29,826 nucleotides of DNA, from the NCBI GenBank assembly GCA_020634395.1, contig JACKBU010000038.1, positions 1-29,826 of the forward strand. The letters are read 5' to 3'. Below, in pieces: positions 6,620-16,203 of the stretch. The notes beneath the pieces are model-generated. The model made no database searches. It worked only from the letters and a program-made list of their open reading frames with translations, and had not been told where the DNA came from. The first letter of the stretch is position 1. Every line of letters starts with the position of its first letter. Source of the stretch: Ardenticatenaceae bacterium (GTDB lineage Bacteria; Chloroflexota; Anaerolineae; Promineifilales; Promineifilaceae). Both the position numbers and the translations under genes were made by a program.

Positions 6620-6933
6620 GGTTTGTAAAGCTCTTGATTTATATAGAAGCAAAGCGGTTGAGTGTAAATCGCGTACGTCGTACGTCAAGTCAGATGACAA
6701 AGAAAAGAAAGTAGTTTATGATGGCGAAAAAGAAACGTCAGTTAGTACTGTGTCACAATTTTCATTGTCAGTAAAGATAACATGTGAAACAAGGAAAATG
6801 CTATAGGGTTCATCTATGGTTTATCTAGTTAAACGAGTTAGTTAAGGGGACGAGTAACAACGAGTTCACCTGTCGCTAATTTGGAAAGAGCCTGTTATCG
6901 TTGCTAGTTTGTTTTGTGTTTGGGGAGGAACAG
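6620..6933. other. Intergenic region before the LVIVD gene
   Basis: About 310 bases without a supported gene, clearly richer in A and T than the integrase. It holds a tandem GTACGTC-GTACGTC (around 6673-6686) and three related octamers, ACGAGTTA (6833), ACGAGTAA (6850) and ACGAGTTC (6860), 65-100 bases before the next start codon, which could be regulator sites. No promoter with both boxes could be assigned with confidence. GGGGAGG at 6922-6928 is the ribosome site of the next gene. Confidence 0.4.
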
Positions 6934-9900
6934 ATGCGCATCAAGATATTCCTATTCGTTATTATGGTGACAGCAACTGTATGCATCAGTGATGCTCAGG
7001 GCGCTTTCAGTAACAGCCATAGTGTAACTTACGCTAGTGAGAAATTCGACACCATCGAACGCCCGAATCCCACTGACGTTCAACCCTGGGAGTTTATGGG
7101 AGCTTCAGCCCTAAACCAGTTTTCTGCAACTATTCCATCTGGTCAAAGCATGGATCTGGTCGGGCAACGTGGTGGGACTACCTATGCCGTCGAAGTGTCT
7201 GGGAATACTGCTTATATTGGTCTAGGCCCTCGCTTAATCGTCCTTGACATTTCGGACAAGTCTAACCCTATAGTTTTGGGGAAAACCGATGTCCTTGATG
7301 GCTATATAAATGATCTTGCCCTACAGGGTAATTTCATTTATGCCACTGGCACAGGAAGCGGACTCTACGTTATTGATGTTTCTAACAAAAGTCATCCTGA
7401 AGAGGTAGGGTTCTATGCAACGCCATCTCCCTATGCATGGGATGTAGAAGTCTCTGGTAGTTTTGCTTATGTGACGGACTGGTACTTCGGCCTTCAAATC
7501 GTAAATATTGCAAATCCATCTAACCCTTATCGAATAGCATCCCTTGACACGGCTGATAGAGCATTTGGTGTTGATCTATATGGGAGTTACGCTTTGATTG
7601 CAAGCGGGAGTGCCGGATTGTATGTTGTAAATGTGTCCAACCCCTATAGCCCGTTTCTCGTCAGTTCTATTGTAACCGGGGGAAGTGCTTTTGATGTCGA
7701 AACTCAGTCGAATATCGTTTATCTTGGCGAAAATGGCGGCGTACGGATTATAAATTTGGTTAATCCCTATGTTCCATATGAAGTTGGTTTTTATCAGACC
7801 TGGGGGGTGAGCGGAATTAAAGTATCCGGATCCAAAGCTTATATATGTATAGATTGGCAAGGCATCGAAATCTTGGATGTCACCAACCCGAGTAGCCCAA
7901 GTCTGATTTCTTCTACTTACTTCCCAGGGGGAGCCGAGGAAGTTGAGGTAGAACCAGGATTCGCCTTTATCGCCAGCCGAAATTATGGCTTGAGAATAAT
8001 AAGCATTGCCAACCCTGGCAGCCCTCAGCACTTAGGTGTTTACTCGGAGGTTCCTGGTTATTCCTCCTCCTTAGTGACCGTTGGAAATCATGCTTTCGTT
8101 GTTGACGATGATCGCGGCTTGCAGATCTATGACATCTCGAATCCTTCTAATGTAACGGAGACTGGCGCGTATGACACGGCCGATCTTGCTCGTGCTGTGG
8201 CAGTTAATGGTGACTATGCTTACGTTGCTGACTATAACGCAGTCCGCATCATTGATATCAGTGATCCGGTTCATCCGTTTGAGACTGGCCATGTAGGTGC
8301 AAGTTATACCCAAGATTTAGTTGTTTCCCAGAATTTGGTCTACGCTACAGATTTCTATGCGGGAATACGCATAATTGATGTTTCCGATCCATACAACCCA
8401 GTTCAGATAGCTTTGTTTGCAGACCCGGCCGCAGGAATCGATGTTGTAGACAACTATGTCTACTATGCAACCGAGAATCGAAGTCAGCGTATCTGTGCCC
8501 TAGATGTATCGAATCCAGGGTCGCCTATACTGGCAGGATGCTACACATCAAGTAGCTATCCAAGCGGTATTCAGGTCCATGAGGATATGGCTTATGTGGC
8601 CAATGGCAATGATGGATTGCTAATACTAGACGTTAGCAATCCGTACCAACTATCCAAGGCGGGTGCATTCGAGACGAGTGGTTTCGCAAGTGACGTAGAG
8701 CTTGCGGACAATCGTGCGTTTGTGGCGAGTGGTGATGGAGGCGTCTATGTTGTGGATGTATCGAATCCTCAACTTCCAGTGGGAGCAGGATATTATAATA
8801 CCGCTGGCCGGGCTAACGGCATTACAGTCCAGGGAACAATAGCACATGTTACAGATATTTGGGGGGGATTAGTCTCTCTTCACTACACTGGTGCAATCGC
8901 CTCCTATCATACAGTTTCTGGGCGAGTCGTAAATGCTGCAGGAGATCCTGTAAAGAACGTGCGCATCAGTAATGGAATTGGGCAGAGTGCCCTTTCCGAT
9001 GTCAATGGATATTACACAATAACAGGTGTGCCATCGGGCAGATACACATTGAGCGCCGAGAAGCACGGCTATGTGATAACCCCAAATACGCAAACAGTAC
9101 ATGTGATTTCCGATCTTAGTGGGATTGATTTTTCAGCGAATCTAAACGTCGCTGTTGTCCATTTCGAGTACACGCAGGCAATTCAGTGCTATCAAAACTC
9201 AGAGGATCCAGGATGTGCCGATAACAACATTCCTCTGGTCGCCAACAAGCCGACCATCGTTCGAGCCTATCTGGAGTCGCTTGTTGGTGAAGAAACTGGT
9301 CTCTATGGAACTCTGCATGTTAGCGGCGATGGAGGTGCAACCTGGACCACAATAGAAGCTGACAACGCACCCGTGCGGGCTGTTGAGCCTACAGAGTTTG
9401 ATCGAGCTAACGATCGTCACGCTTTTCGCTTTACAATCCCGCCGGAAATGGCAACTGGTACGGTGAAGATGTTTGCGAGAGCTTTCTTTCCTGGTGAAGC
9501 CACTCTAGTACAAACAAGCCAAGTCAGTCGCAGCTTTAATGAGCGCCCATCTTTGCGAATTGGTTACGTAAAAGTTGCAGACAATGGTGATCTCCCAAAT
9601 GATGAGCTTGTTGAGCGGGCCGTGCCGTTCATGCGGGTTTATCCCGTATCCGACATCGACTATTTCGAGGTCCCCTATGATAAGCCTTATCTCGGACCCC
9701 CTGACGGCGTAATCACATATCTGAAGGATATTTGGACCTTCTATGAACATACTGGGTGGCCGCAGCCGAACGGGAGGCCAGATATGCTTTTTGCTTGGGG
9801 TCCTCACACAGTGTGGGGGACTACTGGAAACTCGGATCCTGTATGGATGCAAGGAGGTTTGGGGCGAGTTGCCTATGGCACGGACGATCCCGAAAATAAT

Positions 9901-11118
9901 GTGTATCAAGTAATTATGGCGCACGAAATTGCCCATAACCTTGGGCTACAGCATCCCACTTGTGAAAATCTGCCAGGTTACGCATGGCCTTATGGAGATT
10001 ATGCTATTCATGATGAGGGTTACGATGGTGGACTGTACTCGCCCTTCAATCCTCTGGTTAGCGCTGCGACAGATGATTTCATGATTGGTCAACACTGTGG
10101 CGCAGAGCCTCACGATCGCAAATGGATCTCTGCTTTTCACTATCGCAGGTTGTATGATGCCCTAGAACAGATGCCTAACTCTCAAACTGTACAGCCTGGA
10201 TCGCCATCAGTGGCGGAGGCTCAACCCGTACTTCTGATAAGCGGTGACGTCTATTCAGATACTACTGCTACCATTAACTCAGGTTTCGTAATTACAACGA
10301 CACATGCGATCACACAGTCTGCTGGTAGTGCGTACTGCTTACAACTACTGGATCAGAGCGATCAGGAACTATCGAGTAGTTGTTTTGATCTGACCTTCCT
10401 AGATCCCGAGTGGCTAGCTCCAGTGGATTCGGCCCATTTCATTAGGGCATTGCCTTTTGACGAGAATGCTGTAACCCTCGTCTTAAAAGCGGGCAATGAC
10501 ACTCTGGCCTCGAGTACAGTTAGTGCTCACGCACCAACTGTTGAACTAATCTACCCAAACACACACGAACTACTGAGTGACCTTGTAACGGTTGAGTGGA
10601 GCGGCGGCGATTTGGACGGGGATGATCTGAATTATATAGTTTCTTACTCAGCTGATGGTGGGGTAAGTTGGATTCATCTGGCAATTGGGCTTACTCAAAC
10701 AACTCTAACTGTTGACACCAGCCGTCTGCCCGGTAGTGACACAGTATTGTTTCGGGTTATTGGATCTGATGGCTTTCATACCGTTTCGGATGTTGCAAAC
10801 GAATATTCTTCTGTTGCGAGTCATTCACCAGCTGCTGTGATTACGGCACCTTCCAAAGGAAGTGTTCTGCCTCCGGGTCCGGTCATCATGCAGGGTTATG
10901 GCACGGATCCCGAAGATGGTCTTCTTAATGATTCATCCTTAGTTTGGTTATCAGACGTTGATGGCTTACTGGGTTCAGGGAATACTATCGTATCGAAGTT
11001 ATCTGTTGGTTTTCATGAGATCACTCTTCAAGTAACTGATTCTGATGGTAATATTACATCTCAAACTATAAGACTGCACGTTGGCTATCAGACTTTTATG
11101 CCTATCTCGATTCGCTAA
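6934..11118 (+). CDS. Secreted LVIVD-repeat beta-propeller protein with metzincin-like peptidase domain
   Basis: A 1394-aa secreted protein. ATG 6934 follows GGGGAGG by five bases and gives a signal peptide (MRIKIFLFVIMVTATVCISDAQG); an upstream in-frame TTG at 6901 is less likely. Residues about 80-650 contain 13 LVIVD-type blades, each with a core like LYVIDVSNPxxP, enough for one large or two seven-bladed propellers. Next come a carboxypeptidase-regulatory-like Ig domain (about 659-745, HTVSGRVVNAAGDPV to ITGVPSGRYTL), a region with NIPLVANKPTIVRAYLES typical of extracellular bacterial metallopeptidases, the zinc motif HEIAHNLGLQH (H997, H1001, H1007), and two Ig/PKD-like domains (about 1200-1394). 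The tail FMPISIR resembles sorting-like tails of Chloroflexota secreted proteins. The gene is AT-richer than its neighbours and has no ACGGCCGT, suggesting separate acquisition. Substrate unknown. Confidence 0.85.
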   Translation: MRIKIFLFVIMVTATVCISDAQGAFSNSHSVTYASEKFDTIERPNPTDVQPWEFMGASALNQFSATIPSGQSMDLVGQRGGTTYAVEVSGNTAYIGLGPRLIVLDISDKSNPIVLGKTDVLDGYINDLALQGNFIYATGTGSGLYVIDVSNKSHPEEVGFYATPSPYAWDVEVSGSFAYVTDWYFGLQIVNIANPSNPYRIASLDTADRAFGVDLYGSYALIASGSAGLYVVNVSNPYSPFLVSSIVTGGSAFDVETQSNIVYLGENGGVRIINLVNPYVPYEVGFYQTWGVSGIKVSGSKAYICIDWQGIEILDVTNPSSPSLISSTYFPGGAEEVEVEPGFAFIASRNYGLRIISIANPGSPQHLGVYSEVPGYSSSLVTVGNHAFVVDDDRGLQIYDISNPSNVTETGAYDTADLARAVAVNGDYAYVADYNAVRIIDISDPVHPFETGHVGASYTQDLVVSQNLVYATDFYAGIRIIDVSDPYNPVQIALFADPAAGIDVVDNYVYYATENRSQRICALDVSNPGSPILAGCYTSSSYPSGIQVHEDMAYVANGNDGLLILDVSNPYQLSKAGAFETSGFASDVELADNRAFVASGDGGVYVVDVSNPQLPVGAGYYNTAGRANGITVQGTIAHVTDIWGGLVSLHYTGAIASYHTVSGRVVNAAGDPVKNVRISNGIGQSALSDVNGYYTITGVPSGRYTLSAEKHGYVITPNTQTVHVISDLSGIDFSANLNVAVVHFEYTQAIQCYQNSEDPGCADNNIPLVANKPTIVRAYLESLVGEETGLYGTLHVSGDGGATWTTIEADNAPVRAVEPTEFDRANDRHAFRFTIPPEMATGTVKMFARAFFPGEATLVQTSQVSRSFNERPSLRIGYVKVADNGDLPNDELVERAVPFMRVYPVSDIDYFEVPYDKPYLGPPDGVITYLKDIWTFYEHTGWPQPNGRPDMLFAWGPHTVWGTTGNSDPVWMQGGLGRVAYGTDDPENNVYQVIMAHEIAHNLGLQHPTCENLPGYAWPYGDYAIHDEGYDGGLYSPFNPLVSAATDDFMIGQHCGAEPHDRKWISAFHYRRLYDALEQMPNSQTVQPGSPSVAEAQPVLLISGDVYSDTTATINSGFVITTTHAITQSAGSAYCLQLLDQSDQELSSSCFDLTFLDPEWLAPVDSAHFIRALPFDENAVTLVLKAGNDTLASSTVSAHAPTVELIYPNTHELLSDLVTVEWSGGDLDGDDLNYIVSYSADGGVSWIHLAIGLTQTTLTVDTSRLPGSDTVLFRVIGSDGFHTVSDVANEYSSVASHSPAAVITAPSKGSVLPPGPVIMQGYGTDPEDGLLNDSSLVWLSDVDGLLGSGNTIVSKLSVGFHEITLQVTDSDGNITSQTIRLHVGYQTFMPISIR

Positions 11119-11191
11119 AGAGAACCTGATGGCTCTTAAAGCTTAGCCAGCCGCGTAGTTTGACGGCCGTATCATCGCCCTGGTGGATGGC

Positions 11192-11353
11192 ATGTCCGCC
11201 CTGCTTGACTATATGGAGACCACGATCGGTTGTCTGCGGTTGCCACCGGTAACTGATGAAAGTCAGCTTGACTGGGAATGGTCCGAGAAAATGGACAAGG
11301 TTATTCGGGATATGAACGACCAACATGAAGCTGTTAAAAACATGAAAAGCTAA
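11192..11353 (+). CDS. Possible small protein (53 aa), unknown
   Basis: The frame from ATG 11192 to TAA 11351-11353 encodes MSALLDYMETTIGCLRLPPV, then a charged tail rich in D, E and K ending NDQHEAVKNMKS. The frame is open from just after a TAG near 11158, so a GTG start at 11183 is also possible. It is acidic and probably helical. No family is recognised, and no strong ribosome site is visible. It sits ten bases before the next ORF, so the two may be co-expressed. Confidence 0.35.
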   Translation: MSALLDYMETTIGCLRLPPVTDESQLDWEWSEKMDKVIRDMNDQHEAVKNMKS

Positions 11354-11363
11354 CAGGGTATTA

Positions 11364-11795
11364 GTGCCAGTTAGCTTTCTGTATGGAGACTATGAAGTGA
11401 AAACACGGCAACATATCACGTTTGAAGATTGTTTGTGGGCGGCCGCGACTTATGCCACCGATGACAGTGGGTACCGGTATGGCCTGAATCCACAAGAAGA
11501 TCGGCAAATGTGGGCTATTCAGGAGGGGTTAAGGCGTATACACGACCAGCCAACTTGTGAGCATCGATGGAGATCCGTGAGAGCCAGGAAGGAGCACGAA
11601 TGCCTCCGTGGATGTAAGATACAACCAGGTGATGTTTATTTCCGAGAAGACTATGTGTTTTCTTACGGCACAGGGCCAGCAGTGTGTGCAGGGTGCATGG
11701 CTATGATTCTCTACTATCAGCAAGTCTATAATTTACCAGTTTGTTTTCAGTCTCATTGGGATATGCAGAAAGAAGAGGCTGTTTGCTTGGAGTGA
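11364..11795 (+). CDS. Hypothetical Cys-rich, probable zinc-binding protein
   Basis: A 143-aa protein from GTG 11364. Its second half carries a knuckle pattern ARKEHECLRGCKIQPGD followed by GPAVCAGC, that is C80/C84 and C108/C111, with C65 and H67 before it. This resembles small phage or accessory proteins with an RKxHxCxxC, I-x-x-G, C-x-x-C zinc ribbon, although the first pair here has three rather than two intervening residues. Function is unknown. The start is uncertain because no ATG lies in frame before residue 49. Confidence 0.5.
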   Translation: MPVSFLYGDYEVKTRQHITFEDCLWAAATYATDDSGYRYGLNPQEDRQMWAIQEGLRRIHDQPTCEHRWRSVRARKEHECLRGCKIQPGDVYFREDYVFSYGTGPAVCAGCMAMILYYQQVYNLPVCFQSHWDMQKEEAVCLE

Positions 11796-11989
11796 AGTTA
11801 GAAGAGGAACATGTGAGCAACGATAAGGCCCTGGTGCCAATTGAACAAAGCAGGTTGAGTTTTATGGCGATTAAATAACGGCTGTTGGCCTTAATGATGG
11901 GCGGTTATCGCCTACTTTCGGAACGCGTGTAAATAGACCCACTTTCATCATAACTTTTGACTCAAGTCGGCTCGAAAGCAGCGTCAAAA

Positions 11990-12340
11990 ACATTAGCAGA
12001 CGTATCAACGACTGGTGTTCATACACCGCATGTTTGTGGCTGAGATATTCTGGCCACCCTGCCGGATTCAATGCCAGTTGCGCGGCCACGAATTGCACCG
12101 CGTTGGCCGGCACCGCCACCACTGTGATTTAGGCAGAAAGAGACCGAGGAATCGGGTCCAGCCGATTTGGACCGCGATTCCCAGTTGGGTATGGTCTTCG
12201 ATGTAATTAAAAATGAGGTGGCGGTCTGTATCCGTCAGGTGGAAATAAGCTCCCGGCTGATCCGGGGTAGGAAGTTCAGCATAACGCCCTTTTTTGGACT
12301 CTTTTGGGATTAGGTAAACCGCATTAATCTGGATTTTTGG
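11990..12340 (-). pseudogene. Tn3-family transposase (TnpA) N-terminal remnant, frameshifted
   Basis: Read on the minus strand, one frame from about 12340 gives GRYAELPTPDQPGAYFHLTD, then DHTQLGIAVQIGWTRFLGLFLP. The match then continues in another frame, from about 12122, as VPANAVQFVAAQLALNP and EYLSHKHAVYEHQSLIRLL. Together they match the DUF4158 N-terminal domain of Tn3-family TnpA (a YFxLs element, LGfALQlcxLRflGxFl, VPxxVvxyVAxQL, Yaxrxx-T/Y-xxeH). A one-base shift near 12118-12135 joins the halves, and everything after about residue 125 of the usual roughly 1000-aa transposase is missing. No 38-bp Tn3 terminal repeat was recognised. This is a dead fragment marking a past transposition or deletion. 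Confidence 0.7.
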
Positions 12341-12620
12341 TCAAAGTTAATTGCGGTGAATGATCAGGTAGATGTATTAACTGTGTGCCGAGCGTTGTTT
12401 TTGCAGGGCCCACTAAAGATCATGGCCTGCGATACAACATTACCATCATCAAGGGATGGCAGGGCGATCAGGTAGTCCTTTTCGGACTGCTCTTTTGTTG
12501 TACAGTCTTGGTTTGCCCCGTTCTCAGCCGAGTGTGTTGTGTGAAAAGGCAACGAACGCCGTCTGCGCATAAAATATCCTACTGTATCATTTGAAACAAG
12601 AAAACTGAGACTGAAACCTC
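12341..12620. other. Intergenic region upstream of the LuxR regulator
   Basis: About 280 bases with no supported gene. Short frames exist on both strands but show no family features. The last 50 bases are AT-rich (around 12568-12600) and probably hold the promoter of the regulator, but no clear -35/-10 pair could be assigned. Confidence 0.35.
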
Positions 12621-15326
12621 ATGGATGAATCGAGCGTAATTGGCATCTTACCAACACTAAAGACTAAGCTGTATCCGCCATCCGTGACACCGGATTTGGT
12701 GCCTCGGGTTGAACTACTCAATCGTTTAGAACGGGAACACGAACGGCCGTTAACCGTTATCTTTGCGCCAGCAGGATATGGCAAAAGTATCCTGGCCAGT
12801 ATGTGGCTGAAAGCAAGTGGGTTGCCGGGCGGTTGGGTTTCTCTGGATGACTCTGATAACGATTTGCACACCTTCGTTACTTATCTGCTGGCGGCTATTG
12901 AAACGGCCGTTTCTCATAAACCAGAACAAACCCAGGATCAGCTAAAAGCATACACTTTACCACCCGCTGCTACTCTGGCTAACTACCTGCTCGCCGATCT
13001 CGAACAACTGGAAACACCTTTCTTGTTAGTATTGGATGATTTCCATTTTATCCAAAACCAACTCGTTTTTGACTTTCTAGCGGCTTTACTGAAACATCCT
13101 TCAAAAGTCTTGCGTTTGGTATTGGTTGGACGCATGGATCCACCCTTGCCGCTTGCATCTTTGCGTGCCTATCAGCTTGTCACTGAGATTCGCGTGCGTG
13201 ACTTGCGTTTCTCGCTTGATGAGACAGCCCGGTTTTTGCAGCAGATGTTGAACCGTGCTATCAGCAAAGAGATTGCTGCCGAGTGGGCAGAAAATACGGA
13301 AGGATGGCCTGTGGCTTTGCGCCTGGCCGCCCTTTCGCTTCGCCAGCGCCCACAACTAGCCAGTTTGCGTGTCAACGTTCCCGGTAGCAACCAGTTTTTA
13401 CATGAATATCTTTTGGCTGAAGTATTGATTCAGTTACCGGCAGCTTTACAAAACTATTTGCTCAAAATCTCCCTGCTTGACCGCTTCTGTGTGCCTTTGT
13501 GCGAGGCTGTTTGTCTGGATGCCAATGAGAACGACCATATGGAGATGACGGGCGATGAGTTCATTCAGTGGCTGCAACAGTCAAACCTTTTCCTGATCGA
13601 CCTTGATCAACAGAATGAATGGTTCCGTTTCCATCATCTTTTTCAAGACAATTTGCGACATATGCTGGAAAGGCAACTGCCGGCTCAGGAAATAGCCAAA
13701 TTACATCTGCGAATAAGTAAATGGTTTGCTGAAAACGGGAGCGTTGTTGAAGCGATTCAACATGCACTGGCAGCCAACGATACGACGGCAGCGATAGAAG
13801 TGTTTACTCGTTATCGTCGTTTGGCCATGAATGATGAACGTTGGCGTCAACTCGAACAGTGGGTGCACTTATTCCCTGAAGAAGTAGTCGAAAACGATCC
13901 CGTTCTTTTGCTCACCCGAGCCCATCTTCCCCTGGCCTATGGCTTTAACTTTGACTTGGAGGCAATCCTCACGCAGGCAGGATCCCTGTTGGCTGAACAA
14001 CCCTCGGATTCACCAACAACACAGGCACTCTGGGCCGAACTCTCTTACTTTATTGGCCTGGGTGCGCTCATGACCGGACCGCCAGATACGGCAATCAACA
14101 CCGGTGCCATAATGAGACAAACATTACCATCAGACGCTTATTATTTGCGCGGTCAGGCGGTTGGTATCGAAGCTTTTGGGCATCAAATGTCAGGCAACGT
14201 TCAACAGGGCATCCACATATTTCAAAAAGCGCTCAATACAGCGGAATGGCCGGTAAATTTACAAGTCAAAGCCTTTCTTAATCAATCCCTCCTTTACTTT
14301 ATGGAAGCAGACCTGACCGCAGCGCAGATCTTAGCGGACAGGAGCATCCAGTTTGCCCTCAAAAATAATTCGAACCCATTCGAAGCCAGATATTTCATGG
14401 GCACGGCCCTTTACTTACAAAATGATCTGACACAGGCAGAGAGGCATTTCCTGGCCGTGACAGAACAGCCAGCCTGGGTAGACCCTCTCTATTTTGCCCA
14501 CGCTGCTTGCGGCTTAATGCGCCTTTATGAAGCACAAGGACAGCCACAAAAAACCGAAGCCGTCCTGCAAAAATCCCAATCTGCCCTGGAAGAAATGGAT
14601 AACGCCTATTCACGGCAGTTACTCGACCTGTTTCAGGTTGAGCTGGCGATTCACCGGGGACACCTGGCTTATGCCCGGCAGCTGCTCCTGCCACACCATA
14701 TCGATTTAAAGCTTCCCATCTGGTTCTGGCATTACTACATCCCCCATCTTATCCCTATCAAACTTTGGGTGGCCGAGGAAAAGAATCTAAAACGAGCCCT
14801 TGCTTTGCTGGAAGAGATGGATGAATTTTTGCGCAAGTTGAATCGCCACATCCATCGTATTGATATTTTGGCCCTGCAAGCTCTGGTATACAAATCCCAG
14901 GATAACTGGCCAAAAGCTGTGGAAAAACTCGGTCAGTCTCTGGCGCTGGCAGCGCCGGGAAAGTTCATTCGCAATTACCTCGATCTGGGACCACAGATGC
15001 ATGAGTTGTTGGTCCAATTTTGCAAACAGCAAAACCTAGCCATCATGCATGATGAGGCCTATGTTGCCCAACTATTAGATGCCTATCCCAACCCGCCAGA
15101 AACAAAACGTGTCTCTCCCGTTTTCGTGGCCGACGACCTTTTAACGACTCGTGAACTGGAAGTGCTTAAGTTCCTGGCCACGGATCTTTCTACCAAAGAA
15201 ATCGCCGCGGAAGTGAATGTCACCTGGTCCACCGTGCGGACGCATATTAAGAACATTTATGCCAAGCTGGAGGTACACGGCCGTTACGAAGCCGTGCAGC
15301 GTGCTAAAGGGCTTGAATTAATATAA
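12621..15326 (+). CDS. MalT/LAL-type LuxR-family ATP-dependent transcriptional regulator
   Basis: A 901-aa protein with the full architecture of large ATP-binding LuxR regulators (MalT, AcoK). It begins with the TKLYPPSVTPDLVPR lead-in, then Walker A APAGYGKS (49-56) and Walker B FLLVLDD (134-140) of a STAND-type NTPase, a winged-helix/arm region, a long TPR-like superhelix (about 370-800), and a C-terminal LuxR helix-turn-helix from LTTRELEVLKFLATDLSTKE to RTHIKNIYAKLEVHGR. The TPR sensor binds an inducer and, with ATP, drives oligomerisation on target promoters. The target is unknown; no sugar or catabolic operon is nearby. Three ACGGCCGT palindromes lie in the gene, matching the phage region and unlike the LVIVD gene. 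Confidence 0.92.
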   Translation: MDESSVIGILPTLKTKLYPPSVTPDLVPRVELLNRLEREHERPLTVIFAPAGYGKSILASMWLKASGLPGGWVSLDDSDNDLHTFVTYLLAAIETAVSHKPEQTQDQLKAYTLPPAATLANYLLADLEQLETPFLLVLDDFHFIQNQLVFDFLAALLKHPSKVLRLVLVGRMDPPLPLASLRAYQLVTEIRVRDLRFSLDETARFLQQMLNRAISKEIAAEWAENTEGWPVALRLAALSLRQRPQLASLRVNVPGSNQFLHEYLLAEVLIQLPAALQNYLLKISLLDRFCVPLCEAVCLDANENDHMEMTGDEFIQWLQQSNLFLIDLDQQNEWFRFHHLFQDNLRHMLERQLPAQEIAKLHLRISKWFAENGSVVEAIQHALAANDTTAAIEVFTRYRRLAMNDERWRQLEQWVHLFPEEVVENDPVLLLTRAHLPLAYGFNFDLEAILTQAGSLLAEQPSDSPTTQALWAELSYFIGLGALMTGPPDTAINTGAIMRQTLPSDAYYLRGQAVGIEAFGHQMSGNVQQGIHIFQKALNTAEWPVNLQVKAFLNQSLLYFMEADLTAAQILADRSIQFALKNNSNPFEARYFMGTALYLQNDLTQAERHFLAVTEQPAWVDPLYFAHAACGLMRLYEAQGQPQKTEAVLQKSQSALEEMDNAYSRQLLDLFQVELAIHRGHLAYARQLLLPHHIDLKLPIWFWHYYIPHLIPIKLWVAEEKNLKRALALLEEMDEFLRKLNRHIHRIDILALQALVYKSQDNWPKAVEKLGQSLALAAPGKFIRNYLDLGPQMHELLVQFCKQQNLAIMHDEAYVAQLLDAYPNPPETKRVSPVFVADDLLTTRELEVLKFLATDLSTKEIAAEVNVTWSTVRTHIKNIYAKLEVHGRYEAVQRAKGLELI

Positions 15327-15394
15327 ATTCGCCCCTCCCCTTGTGCTGCTTTTCACCTAACGTTGTTTTCATGGAAATAATCTGTTGGATAGTT

Positions 15395-15426
15395 TATAAT
15401 TGCTGAAATTGGTTTCAATTGGTTTC
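15395..15426 (+). promoter_or_regulatory. -10 box and tandem 10-bp repeat ahead of the phage module
   Basis: A perfect TATAAT lies at 15395-15400, with only a weak -35 candidate 17 bases upstream (TGGAAA, 15372-15377). Seven bases after it two exact copies of AATTGGTTTC abut (15407-15416, 15417-15426), followed by AAT. The repeat would sit at the transcription start, the usual place for a repressor operator. A weak -35 with a perfect -10 suggests an activated or repressed promoter. It is the only visible promoter driving the head genes up to 21242. Confidence 0.5.
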
Positions 15427-15441
15427 AATACAGGGGGTATT

Positions 15442-16203
15442 GTGGCAAACAAACCGAAAGAAGAACCTGTTGTCCTCGACGATGGTGTGACGGTCTCTGT
15501 GATAGACATCACAGAAATAGAAGAAGATCCGCTCAACCCCAACAAGGGAACGGCCCGAGGCGCGGCCGTTACCGACTTCTCCGTAGATACGTTCAAGCCG
15601 GCGCGAGGCATCGCGCTAGACAAAGACAATATGACGATGGCCGGCAACAAGACTGTACGGTCGGCGAAGCGTGCTGGCGTGAAAAAGGTCATCGTGGTGG
15701 AGACGGATGGTGAAGTGCTGGTGGCCACACGTCGCCGAGATATGGACCTGGATGACCCGGAGGATACGCGAGCACGCGAGTATTCCGTGGCAGATAACCG
15801 TTCAGGAGAACTTGGTCTTGCCTGGGATGCTGACAACATTGCCGCAGCCGCCAACGAGGGTGCCGACTTTTCTGTGCTCTTCTACGATGACGAGCTGGCC
15901 CGCCTCACTGGCGACGCCGATATGTACTGGGAAGAAGATGAGAGCTTTGGGGAAACCCCTCAGGACCTGGTGCCCGAGATGGCGCTTCAGCCGTTCGAGC
16001 ACTACGACTATATGTTGGTGATCTTCCGTTCTACGCTGGATTGGTCCAGGGCGCTGGACCTGATGGAAGAGTTTGGGTTGGTGAAGAAGGGTTTCACCGT
16101 CTCGAAGAAAACACGCAAGGTCGGCCTCTGCCGCGTCGTCGATGGCGGCCAGCTCATGGACAAGCTGGCGCAGGCCAAAGGCGGGGTAGCCAGCGATGAG
16201 TGA
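15442..16203 (+). CDS. ParB/sulfiredoxin-fold domain protein of the phage module
   Basis: 253 aa from GTG 15442, with GGGGG six to ten bases upstream. The middle follows a ParB-N-like layout: VTDFSVDTFKPARGIALDKDN, then a core around VIVVETDGEVLVATRR and the typical REYSVADNRSGELGLAWD, after which comes DFSVLFYDDELARLTGD, as in phage ParB-like proteins that end with the L-x-x-L-x-G-D segment. The usual N-P-R triad is not clear, so ParB-type CTPase or nuclease activity is doubtful. Such proteins often sit beside DNA-modification genes or terminases in phages, and here a glycosyltransferase-like gene overlaps its end. Family call moderate; role unknown. Confidence 0.6.
   Translation: MANKPKEEPVVLDDGVTVSVIDITEIEEDPLNPNKGTARGAAVTDFSVDTFKPARGIALDKDNMTMAGNKTVRSAKRAGVKKVIVVETDGEVLVATRRRDMDLDDPEDTRAREYSVADNRSGELGLAWDADNIAAAANEGADFSVLFYDDELARLTGDADMYWEEDESFGETPQDLVPEMALQPFEHYDYMLVIFRSTLDWSRALDLMEEFGLVKKGFTVSKKTRKVGLCRVVDGGQLMDKLAQAKGGVASDE

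Noticed and set aside
12364..12594. Short overlapping frames on both strands before the LuxR regulator
   Set aside because: 68-69 codon translations with no family features and no ribosome sites; treated as intergenic.
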